A DNA stretch of 64,000 nucleotides, taken from the NCBI RefSeq assembly GCF_009759665.1, contig NZ_WQNE01000001.1, positions 1-64,000 of the forward strand, read 5' to 3'. Below, piece after piece: positions 8,925-19,021 of this stretch. Positions within the stretch are counted from its first letter, which is position 1. Every line of letters begins with the position of its first letter. Under the pieces are notes generated by a model. That model searched no databases and was not told the DNA's origin. It saw only the letters and a program-made list of their open reading frames with translations. Both the position numbers and the translations under genes were made by a program. Source of the stretch: Bradyrhizobium cajani. Lineage in GTDB: Bacteria > Pseudomonadota > Alphaproteobacteria > Rhizobiales > Xanthobacteraceae.

Positions 8925-10205
8925 TCAGGAACCGGCCTCCCCCGCTTTCGCCTGCGCCCGTTGTGCCCGGATCACCATGCCGCCGGCGACACCGACACCG
9001 ATGACGTACATCCAGCCCTCATGGAAGTCGAACAGATGGGAGTTGAACAGCGAGGTGAAGATGTTCTGGACCACCACCAGGAGGCCGATCCAGTTGGCAA
9101 GCCCCTCGCCGCGAAACAACAGCAGATGCACGATCCAGATCGCGTAGAGGACGCCGATTCCGATGATGCCCCATTGCACGGCGACATTGAGCGTCTGGTT
9201 ATGCGGGTTGCCGATCACCTCGGCAGAGGCCTGGTAGCCGCTTCCCGTCTTCGCTTGCTCGAACAAGCCGCGCGTCGAGCCCGTACCGTGCCCCTTGATC
9301 GGAGCCTCCGCGAAGAAGCCGAGCGATTTCTGCCAGAATTCGAGCCGCAGGCCGAGTGAGGTTGGCTCGCCCTTCTCCTTGTAACGCGTGTAGTCGCTGG
9401 CAAAGGTGTCCGCGGTCTTGCGCAGATGGGGCGAGGCCTGCCAGGCAAGAACGGCCCCGGCAAGAAGAGCCGCGGTGATGATCGCAATGCTGCGTGCCTT
9501 GAGGTGAAGCAACGCGAACACACCGAGCATTATCGGCACCGTGACCAGCGCCGTGCGCGACACCACCACGAAGGCCATGTTGACGAAGAAATTCAGCGCG
9601 ACCGCCGTCAACAGCGCGGCAAGCCAATACCGTTTCTCCCGCAACAACATCACGACCGGATAGGCAAGCGCAACCGCGCACAGCGTGAATTCCTGACTCT
9701 GGGCGATGTAGTTCTTGACGAAGATGCCGCGTTCGGGCGGATCGGTCTTGAGCGCGAGGTGGGGATAGAAGGCGACCAGCCACGACATCACCGACAGCAG
9801 CGCGCAGGACACCAGGAAGGCGACAAGCACCCAATGCCCGCGCTGCGAGCGCTCGAAATGGTAGAGCAGGACGGGCAGCACGAGCAGCTTGACGGTCGGA
9901 TTGACCGCATACAAGCGTGCGCCCCAGGACGCATCCGACCATAGCGTCCCCGCCAGCGCGAGAACGACCAGTGCGATCGGCGCAATGCAGATCGGACGCT
10001 TCAGCGATTGCAGGAACGCTCGGACGTCGAGAAACGGCACCATGCAGAGGAGCATCAAGGCGTTGAAGATCCCCGCGAGCGACGTGGACCATGGCAGCGA
10101 CGCCGCGGTCAGGACGGCCAAGATGTCGACCGTCTCGCGCCAGGCCGCCGGGCTGCGCAGACGCCGAAGCATCGGGCCGGTCGTCTCGCGAGCGATCACC
10201 GTCAC
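8925..10205 (-). CDS. waaL: O-antigen ligase (WaaL-like, Wzy_C domain)
   Basis: Polytopic membrane protein of 426 aa with about ten hydrophobic segments. It carries the Wzy_C/WaaL features: a large periplasmic loop with [26 protein letters not shown] and the PHNQ histidine motif. WaaL moves polymerised O-antigen from undecaprenyl diphosphate to lipid A-core in the periplasm. The start is the GTG at 10205, which overlaps the hldE TGA (GTGA) and has GGGAGG six bases upstream, so translation is coupled to hldE. An O-antigen polymerase function is the alternative, but two better polymerase candidates lie in the O-antigen island and this gene sits with core genes. Confidence 0.85.
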   Translation of the reverse strand: MTVIARETTGPMLRRLRSPAAWRETVDILAVLTAASLPWSTSLAGIFNALMLLCMVPFLDVRAFLQSLKRPICIAPIALVVLALAGTLWSDASWGARLYAVNPTVKLLVLPVLLYHFERSQRGHWVLVAFLVSCALLSVMSWLVAFYPHLALKTDPPERGIFVKNYIAQSQEFTLCAVALAYPVVMLLREKRYWLAALLTAVALNFFVNMAFVVVSRTALVTVPIMLGVFALLHLKARSIAIITAALLAGAVLAWQASPHLRKTADTFASDYTRYKEKGEPTSLGLRLEFWQKSLGFFAEAPIKGHGTGSTRGLFEQAKTGSGYQASAEVIGNPHNQTLNVAVQWGIIGIGVLYAIWIVHLLLFRGEGLANWIGLLVVVQNIFTSLFNSHLFDFHEGWMYVIGVGVAGGMVIRAQRAQAKAGEAGS

Positions 10206-11686
10206 TTGCCGCCTCCCCGCGCCCGATGGACCAGCGCCGTCGTGCTGAAGCCCTGGAGGATGTCGACCAGCACGACCGTTCCACCCGCGGCCTCGACGAC
10301 CTCGTGGCCGACCACCTGCTCGCGGGTATAGTCGCCACCCTTGACCAGCACGCTCGGCGTGATCCGGGTGATCAGGTCGATCGGCGTGTCCTCCTCGAAG
10401 ATGACGACGAGATCGACGGCTTCGAGAGCCGCCAGCACCTCGGCGCGCGCGCGCTCGTCCTGGACCGGGCGGTCTGCGCCCTTCAGCCGCCGCACCGAGG
10501 CGTCGCTGTTGAGGCCCACGATCAGGCGGTCGCAGGCGGCGCGCGCTGCGGTGAGCACCTTGACGTGGCCGGGATGCAGGATGTCGAAGCAGCCATTGGT
10601 GAAGCCGACGCGCTGTCCCTGCCTCTTCCATTCGGCGAGTTGCGCGTCGAGCGCGCCCGGCTCGAGCACGATCTTCTCTTCTGCTGCGAGGTAGGCGTGC
10701 GGCAGGATCTTTCGCCGCAGCTCGGCCGCGCTCACGCTTGCGGTGCCCTGCTTGCCGACGGCGACGGCGGCGGCGGCATTGGCCATGCGCAGCGCGGTGT
10801 CCCAACCCGCGCCCGCCGCGAGAGACACCGCAAGCGCGGCGGCGACGGTGTCGCCGGCGCCGGAGACGTCGCGCACCTTCACGGGGAAAGCCGGAACATG
10901 GACGGGCTCGCCATTGCGCGGCACCAGCGTCATGCCGTGCTCGCCCTGCGTGACCAGGATCGCCTCGCAATCTGCGAGCCGCATCACGTCCTCGCTGGCA
11001 TCGACGATGCTCTGCGGCGTGTCGGCACGGCTTCGCGTGGCTTCCGAAAACTCCTTGCGATTGGGCGTGAGCAGCGTCGCGCCGCGATAGATCGCCCAGT
11101 TCAGGCTCTTGGGATCGACGATCACGGGCTTGCCGAGTTTGCGCGCGGCGTCGATGGTGTGGCGGATCACGCGCGCGGTCAGCACGCCCTTGGCGTAGTC
11201 CGAGATCAGCACGAGGTCGGCGCGCGCGATCTGCGGCAGGATCGCGTCGATCAGCCTGGTCTCGATGGCGTCGGAAGCGGGCGCAGCCTGCTCCCAGTCC
11301 GCGCGCAGCATGTGCGTGGAGAAATGCTCGGAGACGAAGCGGACTTTTCGCGTAGTCGGCCGCGACGGATCGCACACCAGCACGCTTTCGATGTCGTCCT
11401 GCTCGCCAAGCGCGGCCTTGAGCCGTGCACCGGCATCGTCCTCGCCGACGAGGCCGATGAAGATGCAGCGCGCACCGAGCGAGGCGACATTGCGCGCGAC
11501 GTTGCCGGCGCCGCCGACATGGATCTCGCTGCGCTGGGCGGCGATGACGGGCGCCGGCGCTTCCGGCGAGATCCGCGACACCTCGCCATAGACGAACTCG
11601 TCCAGCATGATGTCGCCGATGCACAGCACCGTGCGGCCGCTGATGGCTTGCGCGAGAGCATCGAAATCGAGAATGGGCGTCGGCAT
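10202..11686 (-). CDS. hldE: bifunctional heptose-7-phosphate kinase / heptose-1-phosphate adenylyltransferase
   Basis: HldE (RfaE) makes ADP-D-glycero-D-manno-heptose for the LPS inner core. Its 494 aa comprise an N-terminal PfkB kinase, with GGAGNVARN at about 58-66 and SGAGDT at 275-280 (catalytic Asp279), and a C-terminal nucleotidyltransferase with [14 protein letters not shown] at about 361-374 (HPGH is the nucleotide-binding motif). Both halves look complete. It starts 12 bases after hldD stops and ends overlapping the ligase start. Confidence 0.97.
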   Translation of the reverse strand: MPTPILDFDALAQAISGRTVLCIGDIMLDEFVYGEVSRISPEAPAPVIAAQRSEIHVGGAGNVARNVASLGARCIFIGLVGEDDAGARLKAALGEQDDIESVLVCDPSRPTTRKVRFVSEHFSTHMLRADWEQAAPASDAIETRLIDAILPQIARADLVLISDYAKGVLTARVIRHTIDAARKLGKPVIVDPKSLNWAIYRGATLLTPNRKEFSEATRSRADTPQSIVDASEDVMRLADCEAILVTQGEHGMTLVPRNGEPVHVPAFPVKVRDVSGAGDTVAAALAVSLAAGAGWDTALRMANAAAAVAVGKQGTASVSAAELRRKILPHAYLAAEEKIVLEPGALDAQLAEWKRQGQRVGFTNGCFDILHPGHVKVLTAARAACDRLIVGLNSDASVRRLKGADRPVQDERARAEVLAALEAVDLVVIFEEDTPIDLITRITPSVLVKGGDYTREQVVGHEVVEAAGGTVVLVDILQGFSTTALVHRARGGGK

Positions 11687-11698
11687 GGCGATCGGGCC

Positions 11699-12679
11699 TC
11701 AGCGGAAGCGGTCGGGCCGGTCGAGATAATCCCCGACATAGGCCTTCACCGCATCCTCGAGCGTCGTGAAGCCGCCGTTATAGCCGGCGCGGTGGAGACG
11801 ATCGACCTCGCTCTGGGTGAAGTATTGATAGCTGCCGCGGATCTGCTCCGGCATGTCGACATATTCGATGTTGGGCCTGGCACCGAGCGCGGCATAGGCA
11901 GCCAGCATCAGGTCCCTGAAGCTGCGTGCCTTGCCGGTTCCGACGTTGAAGAGACCGGACACCGAAGGCGTCGCGAGCAGCCACATGATCACGCGCACGA
12001 CGTCGTCGACATAGATGAAATCGCGGCGCTGATCGCCGTCGGCAATGCCCTCGCGGTGCGACTTGAAGAGCTGCACGACACGGCCCGCCTTGACGTCGTC
12101 GAAGCGGCGCGCCAGCACGCTCATCATCGCGCCCTTGTGGTACTCGTTGGGGCCGAACACGTTGAAGAATTTCAGGCCCGCCCATTGCGGCGGCAACTTG
12201 TCGCCGCGTGCGACGCGCTCGGCAACGGCGAGATCGAACAGATGCTTGCTCCAGCCGTAGAGATTCATCGGCCGCAATTTCTTCAGCGCCGGAAGCGAGG
12301 CGTCGTCGCCAAAGCCCGCCTCGCCGTCGCCGTAGGTCGCAGCCGAGGAGGCGTAGATGAACGGCACGGCGCCCGCCGTGCACCAGTCCAGGAGACGCAT
12401 CGACATGCGGAAATTGGTCTCGAACACCAGGTCGCCGTCGGTCGCGGTGGTCGCGGAAATCGCCCCGAGATGGATCAGCGCATCGAGCTTGCGGCCCTTC
12501 AGCCAGTCGAGCAGCTCGGACGGCGGGACGATATCCACAAGCTGACGCTTGGCGAGATTGCGCCATTTGCCGTCGTTGCCGAGCAGGTCGCAGACGACGA
12601 CGTCGCTGCGGCCGGCCTCGTTCAGCGCGGCGACGACATTCGATCCGATAAAACCGGCCCCGCCGGTCACCAGCAACAT
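11699..12679 (-). CDS. hldD: ADP-L-glycero-D-manno-heptose 6-epimerase
   Basis: SDR epimerase that converts the HldE product to ADP-L-glycero-D-manno-heptose. The protein has 326 aa. LVTGGAGFIGSN begins at residue 3, and catalytic Tyr141/Lys145 (YGWSK) are where HldD has them. DNA-binding-like longer starts are ruled out because the Rossmann strand begins at MLLVTGG, and this ATG at 12679 has AGGGA seven bases upstream. It is first in the hldD-hldE-waaL-dehydratase operon and diverges from waaF across 160 bases. Confidence 0.96.
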   Translation of the reverse strand: MLLVTGGAGFIGSNVVAALNEAGRSDVVVCDLLGNDGKWRNLAKRQLVDIVPPSELLDWLKGRKLDALIHLGAISATTATDGDLVFETNFRMSMRLLDWCTAGAVPFIYASSAATYGDGEAGFGDDASLPALKKLRPMNLYGWSKHLFDLAVAERVARGDKLPPQWAGLKFFNVFGPNEYHKGAMMSVLARRFDDVKAGRVVQLFKSHREGIADGDQRRDFIYVDDVVRVIMWLLATPSVSGLFNVGTGKARSFRDLMLAAYAALGARPNIEYVDMPEQIRGSYQYFTQSEVDRLHRAGYNGGFTTLEDAVKAYVGDYLDRPDRFR

Positions 12680-12839
12680 TCCGAAATCCCTGCCCAATTT
12701 ATTGCGGCCCGGTCCTGCCCTAGCGCATGATCCGCCAAAGTGTAAGCGGTTTTGGGATCGGCGCTCTCGCCGCTTTACGTCCCCGCCGGGAGCGGCTAAC
12801 CGAACCGCCACATCAGATCGCCCTCGGTCCTTTTAATAA

Positions 12840-13910
12840 ATGAACATTGATTCGCAACTTAGTGGAGACGCAGACCGGAGCGACACAAGCCCGATTCTGA
12901 TCGTTCCCTACATGTGGATCGGCGATTTCGTCCGGAATCACACCGTGGTCCGGGTCCTGAAGGAGCGCTGGCCCAACCGGCCGGTCGATCTCCTGACCAC
13001 GTCGCTGTGCGCCCCGCTGGTCGATTACATGCCCGGCGTGCGCGCTGGCATCGTCTGGGACCTGCCGCGCAGCCGGCTCGCCGTGAGCCGCCAATTCGGC
13101 CTGGCGAAGCTCCTGCGCGAGCGGAACTACGGCACTGCCCTGGTGCTGCCCCGGACCTGGAAGGCGGCCATCGCGCCCGCGCTGGCCGGCATTCCCGAGC
13201 GGGTCGGCTTCGTCGGCGAGTTCCGCTTCGGCCTCATCAACCGTTGGCGCCGGGGCGAGAAGAAGCTGCCCCGCTTCATCGACAAGAACGCCGCCCTGGC
13301 CCAGCCCGACGGTACCCCGCTGCCGGCCGAATGGCCGGTGCCGCAACTCCGGGTCCCCGCCGAGGAGATCGTCCGCTGGCGGCAGGCCAACGGCCTTAGC
13401 GCCGGCGCCGCGGTGGCGCTGGCCCCCGGCTCGGTCGGCGTCTCTAAGCGCTGGACCTATTATCCGGAGGCCGCCCGCCTGCTGGTCGAGCGCGGGCTGG
13501 AGGTCTGGGTGGTCGGGGGCCCCGCGGAAAAGGGCCTCGCCCAAGAGATCGTCGCAGCCGGCGGCCCGGGGGTCCGCGATCTCACCGGCACCGATTTGCG
13601 CAACGGCGTGCTCGCGATGGCGGCGGCCGGCGTCGCCATCTCCAACGATTCCGGCCTGATGCACATCGCAGCCGCCCTGAGCACGCCCACCATGGGCATC
13701 TTCGGCCCGACCAGCCCCTACCTCTGGGCCCCCCTCAACGGCCTCGCCGCGACCGTGGTCCAGGACAAGAGCGTGCTCTCCTGCCAGCCCTGCCAGAGCA
13801 CGATCTGCAAGATGAACGATCACCGCTGCATGCGGGATATCGCAGCGAGCGAGGTGGTCGCGATTGCGCAGCGGGTGCTGGGTGAGGCTGGGGTAAGAGC
13901 GACGACGTGA
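12840..13910 (+). CDS. waaF: lipopolysaccharide heptosyltransferase II
   Basis: GT9-family ADP-heptose:LPS heptosyltransferase of 356 aa that adds the second heptose to the inner core. Features include PYMWIGDFV at the N-terminus, APGSVGVSKRW near residue 200, and NDSGLMHIAAALSTPTMGIFGPTSP near 265-290, followed by a Cys-rich C-terminal stretch (CQPCQSTIC). It fits the adjacent hldD/hldE, which make its donor. The first 18 residues are hydrophilic and variable. WaaC is the alternative, but the motif pattern matches WaaF better. Confidence 0.92.
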   Translation: MNIDSQLSGDADRSDTSPILIVPYMWIGDFVRNHTVVRVLKERWPNRPVDLLTTSLCAPLVDYMPGVRAGIVWDLPRSRLAVSRQFGLAKLLRERNYGTALVLPRTWKAAIAPALAGIPERVGFVGEFRFGLINRWRRGEKKLPRFIDKNAALAQPDGTPLPAEWPVPQLRVPAEEIVRWRQANGLSAGAAVALAPGSVGVSKRWTYYPEAARLLVERGLEVWVVGGPAEKGLAQEIVAAGGPGVRDLTGTDLRNGVLAMAAAGVAISNDSGLMHIAAALSTPTMGIFGPTSPYLWAPLNGLAATVVQDKSVLSCQPCQSTICKMNDHRCMRDIAASEVVAIAQRVLGEAGVRATT

Positions 13911-13931
13911 GGCTGGGCGGCGTCGATAAGA

Positions 13932-14315
13932 TCAAGCATGTGCACGTGCCAGCTCATATTGAGCTGCCAGAGCACCAATTGGGATATTCCATTCCTTGCT
14001 GATGGTCCGGATCATTTCCAGCGTCAGCGGACGAACGCGGTTCAAAATTTCGGATGCCCGATTGCGCCCAATCAGAGCCGCCAATTCTGCCTGCGACCGG
14101 CCCATGGATTCGATGGCGAAATGGAGAACATCGACTGGATCACCGTGAGTGGTCGCGAAGTGATTGTCTTCGTACTCCTTGATGAGTGAAGACAAGACTT
14201 CGAAGCGATCACCGTCAGGCGTGCCAGGAGCAGGCTCAGCCTCGAAATAGCGGGATACTTCGCGGATGGCCCAATCGTAATCCTGTTCATTGTGCAGAGG
14301 CCTTACATCCATCAT
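13932..14315 (-). CDS. higA: HigA-type antitoxin, helix-turn-helix
   Basis: XRE-like antitoxin of 127 aa. A C-terminal HTH is visible (RSQAELAALIGRNRASEILN), preceded by the HigA N-terminal region with DPVDVLHFAIE. It should bind the toxin and repress the pair. The ATG at 14315 overlaps the toxin stop codon by one base (TGATG), giving the toxin-first order of higBA loci. Its reading frame is intact although the toxin frame is not. Confidence 0.88.
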   Translation of the reverse strand: MMDVRPLHNEQDYDWAIREVSRYFEAEPAPGTPDGDRFEVLSSLIKEYEDNHFATTHGDPVDVLHFAIESMGRSQAELAALIGRNRASEILNRVRPLTLEMIRTISKEWNIPIGALAAQYELARAHA

Positions 14316-14612
14316 CACACAGTCTCCGCGTCTATTCCGTCATACTCTTGGTGCGTGCCGACAAACTTGATGAGGGCTGTTTTGAACTTGTAGGAGAAAT
14401 GAACCACTAGGCGATATTTGTTGCCGCCTATGTCGAAGATGGCTCTGTTGTCTCCAACAAAGTCCACGTTGCTCCCAAACGCCCTCTTCAGATCTGCCGG
14501 GCCATTCCAGTCCCCCTTGGAAACGATTTCATACCAAGCTCCCAACGGGGTCTTCGCTTGGGGGGTACCGCTCCCAGAAGGCTTTGAGCGCCTTTCTTGC
14601 TATTACGTTCAT
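14315..14612 (-). pseudogene. higB: HigB-type mRNA interferase toxin, frameshifted at a C6 tract
   Basis: Read from ATG 14612 the frame gives MNVIARKALKAFWERYP and then terminates after about ten more residues. The rest of the toxin, GAWYEIVSKGDW through GNKYRLVV to FVGTHQEYDGID, lies in another frame. The two join perfectly if the six-C run (14560-14565, minus-strand CCCCCC) is read as five. That restores YPQAKTPLGAWYEI, the expected HigB sequence, and a 98-aa protein. It may be phase variation, decay or a sequencing error. Read as it stands, only a 76-aa C-terminal part from a TTG at 14545 could be made. Confidence 0.85.
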
Positions 14613-14889
14613 TGCCATAGCATGTTCCCACCATGGGATCAATTCAGGACATCCGGGCGGGAATCGACTTTTCGACCTGTTAAGGGCCACTACTGGAAAG
14701 CGAGGGGTGCGGGCTGAGCACCTTTGCGACGATGAATGTCTAGAGGTGTTTTGCCCGACAAGTCAAACTCAATTTCGTAAAATCAGCAATTTATCGCGCT
14801 GACCGTCAAGCCATTGATTCAGCTGCCGGCGCCTACTGTGCATGGGGTTGTTTTCGCGATTCTTGTTTATGGCCGGCCAATGCGGCAGC
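14613..14889. other. intergenic, no gene seen
   Basis: About 280 bases between the toxin start and the glycosyltransferase stop. No reading frame here resembles a known protein, and no clear terminator or repeat is seen. Confidence 0.4.
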
Positions 14890-15927
14890 TCAGAGCAGCG
14901 GCCGATACACCTCCCCGATCCGCGCCGCCTCGGCATCGAGGCTGAACTTTGCGAGCACCCGCGCCCGCCCCCGCGCGCCCATGGCGAGCGCGGCATCCAC
15001 ATCACGCATCAGCGGCTCCAGCGCCGCTGCCAGCGCATCGGCATCACCGGTGGGGATCAGGACGCCGGTCACGCCATCCTCAACCACGAGCCCGGCCGCA
15101 CCGGCGCGTGCGGCGACGAGGGCGCTGCCGGCTGCCATCGCCTCGATCAGCGTCAGGCCAAAGCCTTCGTTGCGTGAGGTGAAGGCGTAGATCGTCAGGC
15201 GCTGATACCAGCGCTGCACCTGCTCGATTGGCAATTCGCCGGTGATGACGATGCGCGATTGCAGTCCGGCGGACTCGATACGTTTCTTCAGGTCGTTCGC
15301 AAACACAGTCTGCTCGGGCGTGACCTGGCCGACGATGACTGCGGTGAAATCGGGATAGCGCGGCAGCAGGCGGCACATCGCATCGACGAACACATCCGTG
15401 CCCTTCTGTGCGCGCACGCGGCCGAAGCAGCCGATGGCGTAGCGGCCCGGCAGGCTGCTTTCCGCGAACGCCGCGGCGCGATCGGTCGGCGGTGCATAGA
15501 CGTCGGTGTCGACGCCATGCGGGATCACGGTTGCCTGCACTTTCAGGAACGAGGCCGAGATGTCTGATGTCGCGATGATCGCGTCCATCTGCCGGATCAG
15601 CCAGCGCGTGATCCAACTGTGATGGCGCTGCGCCGCCGAGGTGAAGACGAGCTTGAGTGGCCAGCCGAGCGCGCGCAGGAGCACGCCGGCGATCATCTCG
15701 TTGTTGCGCCGCGCGTGCCAGATCAGCGGCGCCTTGCGGCGCCACAACTTCAGGAAATCCGCAAAGCCGAGGCGCGCAATCCCCTGCGGCGCGTCCGAGC
15801 CGAACCATGCCGCGCGATACAGTCTTGCCAGACGCGGCGCCACCATCCGGTTCGTCGCGGTGACCCCGGAATAGCGCCTGTGCAGATTTGGCACGATCAC
15901 TTCGAGATCGCCGGGGGAATTCGCCAC
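14890..15927 (-). CDS. lpcC: LpcC-like LPS core mannosyltransferase (GT4)
   Basis: GT-B glycosyltransferase of 345 aa. It opens with VIVPNLHRRYSGVT and has IWHARRNNEM near residue 90, FTSAAQRHHSW, GCFGRVRAQKGTDVFVDAM and the donor-site NEGFGLTLIEAMA (EX7E type). This order closely matches rhizobial LpcC, which adds mannose from GDP-mannose to Kdo in the core. ManC in this window would supply the donor. There is no membrane segment. The specificity is inference from resemblance recalled, not from an alignment. Confidence 0.85.
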   Translation of the reverse strand: MANSPGDLEVIVPNLHRRYSGVTATNRMVAPRLARLYRAAWFGSDAPQGIARLGFADFLKLWRRKAPLIWHARRNNEMIAGVLLRALGWPLKLVFTSAAQRHHSWITRWLIRQMDAIIATSDISASFLKVQATVIPHGVDTDVYAPPTDRAAAFAESSLPGRYAIGCFGRVRAQKGTDVFVDAMCRLLPRYPDFTAVIVGQVTPEQTVFANDLKKRIESAGLQSRIVITGELPIEQVQRWYQRLTIYAFTSRNEGFGLTLIEAMAAGSALVAARAGAAGLVVEDGVTGVLIPTGDADALAAALEPLMRDVDAALAMGARGRARVLAKFSLDAEAARIGEVYRPLL

Positions 15928-16053
15928 GTCATGCTCCGTTTTGCAAACCCCCTATACGCAACATTAAGCATAGTGACCAGTTCAGCTGCGCCGATACCCC
16001 CTCTTCACCACGCAAACGCTAGCTTTGCGCGTTGATCGAAGACGGGTGAGATC

Positions 16054-17067
16054 ATGACTGTGCTAGTCACCGGCGGCGCCGGCTACATCGGAAGTCACAC
16101 GGTCCTGGCGCTGGCAGAAGCCGGCGAGGACGTCGTCGTGATCGACGATCTCTCCACCGGATTCTCCGCCTATCTTCCCGAAGGCGTACCGCTGTTCATT
16201 GGCGATGCCGGCGACGAGAACCTGCTCGAGGGCGTGATCGCCCAGCACAATATCGAGAGCATCATCCATTTCGCGGGCTCGGTCGTCGTGCCGGACTCGA
16301 TGCGCGATCCGCTCGGCTACTACCGCAACAACTTCATGACCGCGCGCAATCTGCTCAACGTGGCGGTCAAGCGCGGCATCAATCGCTTCATCTTCTCCTC
16401 GACCGCCGCCGTCTACGGCAATCCGGACCAGGCGCCGGTGCCCGAACACGCGCCGACGCGGCCGCTGTCGCCCTACGGCTCGTCGAAGCTGATGACCGAG
16501 ATCATGCTGCACGATGTCGCCGCCGCCTATGGCATGCAGTACGTCGTGCTGCGCTACTTCAACGTCGCCGGCGCCGATCCGCAGGCCCGCATTGGCCTCG
16601 CCACCGTCGGCGCCACGCATCTGCTCAAGATCGCGGTCGAGGCCGCGACCGGCCAGCGCGCCAAGATCGACGTGTTCGGCACCGACTATCCGACCCCGGA
16701 CGGAAGCTGCATTCGCGACTTCATCCACGTCACCGACCTCTCGCAGGCGCATCGCTCGGCGCTGGCCTATTTGCGCAATGGCGGCGCCTCGACGACGCTC
16801 AATTGCGGCTATGGCCGGGGCTATTCGGTGCTGGAGACCATCGACGCCGTGCGGCGGGTTTCGGGGCGCAGCTTCGCCGTGCAATACGCCCCGCGCCGGC
16901 CCGGCGACATCATGACCATGGTCGCCGACACCAGCCGCATCCGCGGCCTGCTCGACTGGAGGCCGCAATACGACGACCTCGAGACCATCGCCGCGCACGC
17001 GCTCGCCTGGGAGGACAAGCTGTTCCGCGAGCGCCATGGCGACCTCCACCACGCCGTCTCGGCCTAA
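16054..17067 (+). CDS. galE: UDP-glucose 4-epimerase
   Basis: Extended SDR of 337 aa, the usual GalE length. VTGGAGYIGSH is at residues 5-15, SSTAAVYGNP near 125 and SPYGSSKLMTE carries the Tyr-x3-Lys pair. It interconverts UDP-glucose and UDP-galactose for polysaccharide synthesis. GGGTGAG precedes the ATG. It is followed by a hairpin and then the ABC exporter gene on the same strand. Confidence 0.93.
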   Translation: MTVLVTGGAGYIGSHTVLALAEAGEDVVVIDDLSTGFSAYLPEGVPLFIGDAGDENLLEGVIAQHNIESIIHFAGSVVVPDSMRDPLGYYRNNFMTARNLLNVAVKRGINRFIFSSTAAVYGNPDQAPVPEHAPTRPLSPYGSSKLMTEIMLHDVAAAYGMQYVVLRYFNVAGADPQARIGLATVGATHLLKIAVEAATGQRAKIDVFGTDYPTPDGSCIRDFIHVTDLSQAHRSALAYLRNGGASTTLNCGYGRGYSVLETIDAVRRVSGRSFAVQYAPRRPGDIMTMVADTSRIRGLLDWRPQYDDLETIAAHALAWEDKLFRERHGDLHHAVSA

Positions 17068-17093
17068 AATCCGTCCAAGCGCAAGTCCTTAAT

Positions 17094-17110
17094 GGGGCTT
17101 GAAAAGCCCC
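17094..17110 (+). terminator. hairpin after galE
   Basis: GGGGCTT-gaa-AAGCCCC forms a 7-bp stem with a 3-base loop, 27 bases after the galE stop. No T-run follows, so it is either a weak terminator or an mRNA-stabilising hairpin. Confidence 0.4.
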
Positions 17111-17185
17111 GCTTTAGCGGGCACAGAGGCCCATCGATCCCTGACGGGCGGGCAGGCTTTTCCCTGCCCCGTCAATGGACTACGG

Positions 17186-18988
17186 ATGGCCCAGTTTCCA
17201 AAGAAAATCACCGACGATCCCTATGCGGCAGCGGTCCTGATTCGCCGCCTGATCACGGAACAGGGCGTCGTCTACTGGCGGCGCTACCTCGTCGCCTTTG
17301 CGCTGATGGCGGTCGCCGCGGGCGCGACCGCAGGCGCGACCTACGTGCTCGGCCAGGTCATCAACCAGGCCTATGTCGACAGGAACATCCCGGGCATCGC
17401 GATGTTCTCGGGCATCACGGTCATCCTGCTGTTCATCAAGGGCGTGGCGACCTACGGCCACATGGTGATCCTGACCAAGATCAGTAACGCCATCCTCGCC
17501 ACCAATCAGCGCCAGCTCTTCGCCAAGCTGATGAGCGAGAGCGTCGGCTTCTTCTCCGAGCGGCATTCCTCGGAATTCCTGGCGCGGCTGACCGCCGGCG
17601 CCAAGTCGATCACCGACGTCCTCAACATGCTGGTCAACGCCATCGGGCGGGACCTGTTGATGCTGCTCGCCATGATCGGCGTGATGGTGTGGCAGGATCC
17701 GCTGATGTCGTTCATAGGCCTCGTCGCGGTACCGCCGGCGATGCTGGTGCTGCGCAGGCTGGTCAAGCGCATCAAGGGCCTCGCCTACAACCAGTTCACC
17801 GGCACCGCCGACATCCTGGAGACGATGCAGGAGTCGCTGCAGGGCATCCGCACGGTCAAGGCGTTCACACTCGAAGACACCATGCAGAGCCGCATCGACG
17901 AGAACATCGCGATCGTCGAGCGCAACGCCAACAAGATGGCCCGCGTCGCCAACCGTTCCAACCCGCTGATGGAGATGCTCGGCGGCTTCGCGGTCGCCGG
18001 CTGTCTGCTCTATGGCGGCTACAGCGTGGTCGCGCTCAACGCCACGCCCGGCGCGTTCTTCTCGTTCATGACCGCGTTCCTGATGGCGACCGAACCGGCC
18101 AAGCGGCTGGCCCGGCTCAACATCGACCTCAACAGCCAGCTCGTCGGCGCGCGCATGCTGCTCGAAGTCGTCGACAGCCCGGCGAGCGAACAGTCCGACG
18201 ACGACAAGCCGGCGCTGAAGCTCTCCAATGCCCGCATCGAGCTGCGCGACGTCAGCTTCTCCTATCGCACCGGCGAGACCGTGCTCAACCGGATGAGCTT
18301 CGTCGCCGAGCCCGGCAAGGTCACCGCGCTGGTGGGCCCCTCCGGCGGCGGCAAGTCGACCGTGCTGGCGCTGCTGTTGCGCTTCTACGAGGTGACGCAA
18401 GGCGACGTCGTGATCGACGGCCAGTCGATCACCGCGATCTCGCGCAAATCGCTGCGGGCGCAGGCCGCCTATGTCGGCCAGGACGTCTATCTGTTCCGCG
18501 ACACCATCCGCAACAACATCGCCTTCGGCCGGCCGGGCGCGAGCGAAAGCGAAATCACCGAGGCAGCGAAGGCCGCCTGCGCGCATGATTTCATCATGAG
18601 CTTCCCGCTCGGCTACGACACTCCGGTCGGCGAGCACGGCACGCAGCTCTCGGGCGGCCAGCGCCAGCGCATCGCGGTGGCGCGCGCGCTGATCAAGGAC
18701 GCGCCGATCATCTTGCTGGATGAGGCCACCGCCGCGCTCGATTCGGAGTCCGAGCGGCAGGTGCAGGAGGCGATCGAGCATCTCTGCCAGAACCGCACCA
18801 CCATCGTGATCGCGCATCGCCTGCACACGATCATGCACGCCGACGCGATCCTGGTGGTCGAGGGCGGCGAGATCGTCGAGCAGGGCCGGCATGACGAGCT
18901 GCTGCGCCGCTCCGGCCGCTACGCCTCGTTCTTCCGCCTGCAGCATCACGACGCCGGCGCTCTGGCGCCGATCAGCGCAACCGCATAG
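17186..18988 (+). CDS. MsbA-like ABC transporter, fused membrane and ATPase domains
   Basis: ABC half-transporter of 600 aa of the lipid A/lipid exporter type. Six membrane segments lie in residues about 30-310. The nucleotide-binding domain has Walker A GPSGGGKST (384-392), signature LSGGQ (488-492), Walker B with LLDEATA (510-516), and a switch His in VIAHR. It would act as a homodimer, flipping lipid A-core or another lipid-linked molecule across the inner membrane. The start at 17186 places the first hydrophobic segment at normal distance; a longer frame upstream overlaps the intergenic hairpin region. The LPS context supports an MsbA role, but rhizobia carry several paralogues. Confidence 0.85.
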   Translation: MAQFPKKITDDPYAAAVLIRRLITEQGVVYWRRYLVAFALMAVAAGATAGATYVLGQVINQAYVDRNIPGIAMFSGITVILLFIKGVATYGHMVILTKISNAILATNQRQLFAKLMSESVGFFSERHSSEFLARLTAGAKSITDVLNMLVNAIGRDLLMLLAMIGVMVWQDPLMSFIGLVAVPPAMLVLRRLVKRIKGLAYNQFTGTADILETMQESLQGIRTVKAFTLEDTMQSRIDENIAIVERNANKMARVANRSNPLMEMLGGFAVAGCLLYGGYSVVALNATPGAFFSFMTAFLMATEPAKRLARLNIDLNSQLVGARMLLEVVDSPASEQSDDDKPALKLSNARIELRDVSFSYRTGETVLNRMSFVAEPGKVTALVGPSGGGKSTVLALLLRFYEVTQGDVVIDGQSITAISRKSLRAQAAYVGQDVYLFRDTIRNNIAFGRPGASESEITEAAKAACAHDFIMSFPLGYDTPVGEHGTQLSGGQRQRIAVARALIKDAPIILLDEATAALDSESERQVQEAIEHLCQNRTTIVIAHRLHTIMHADAILVVEGGEIVEQGRHDELLRRSGRYASFFRLQHHDAGALAPISATA

Positions 18989-19021
18989 AGTTGGTTCCAC
19001 CTCAAGAGCAGCGAGAGCTTC

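Noticed and set aside
8730..9359. Frame with tandem QDLPA peptide repeats
   Set aside because: The repeats arise from reading through the 15-bp minisatellite; the rest is antisense to the ligase gene.
10091..12730. Open frame of 879 codons on the plus strand
   Set aside because: It covers hldE and hldD in antisense. The minus-strand genes have full catalytic motifs, this frame has none.
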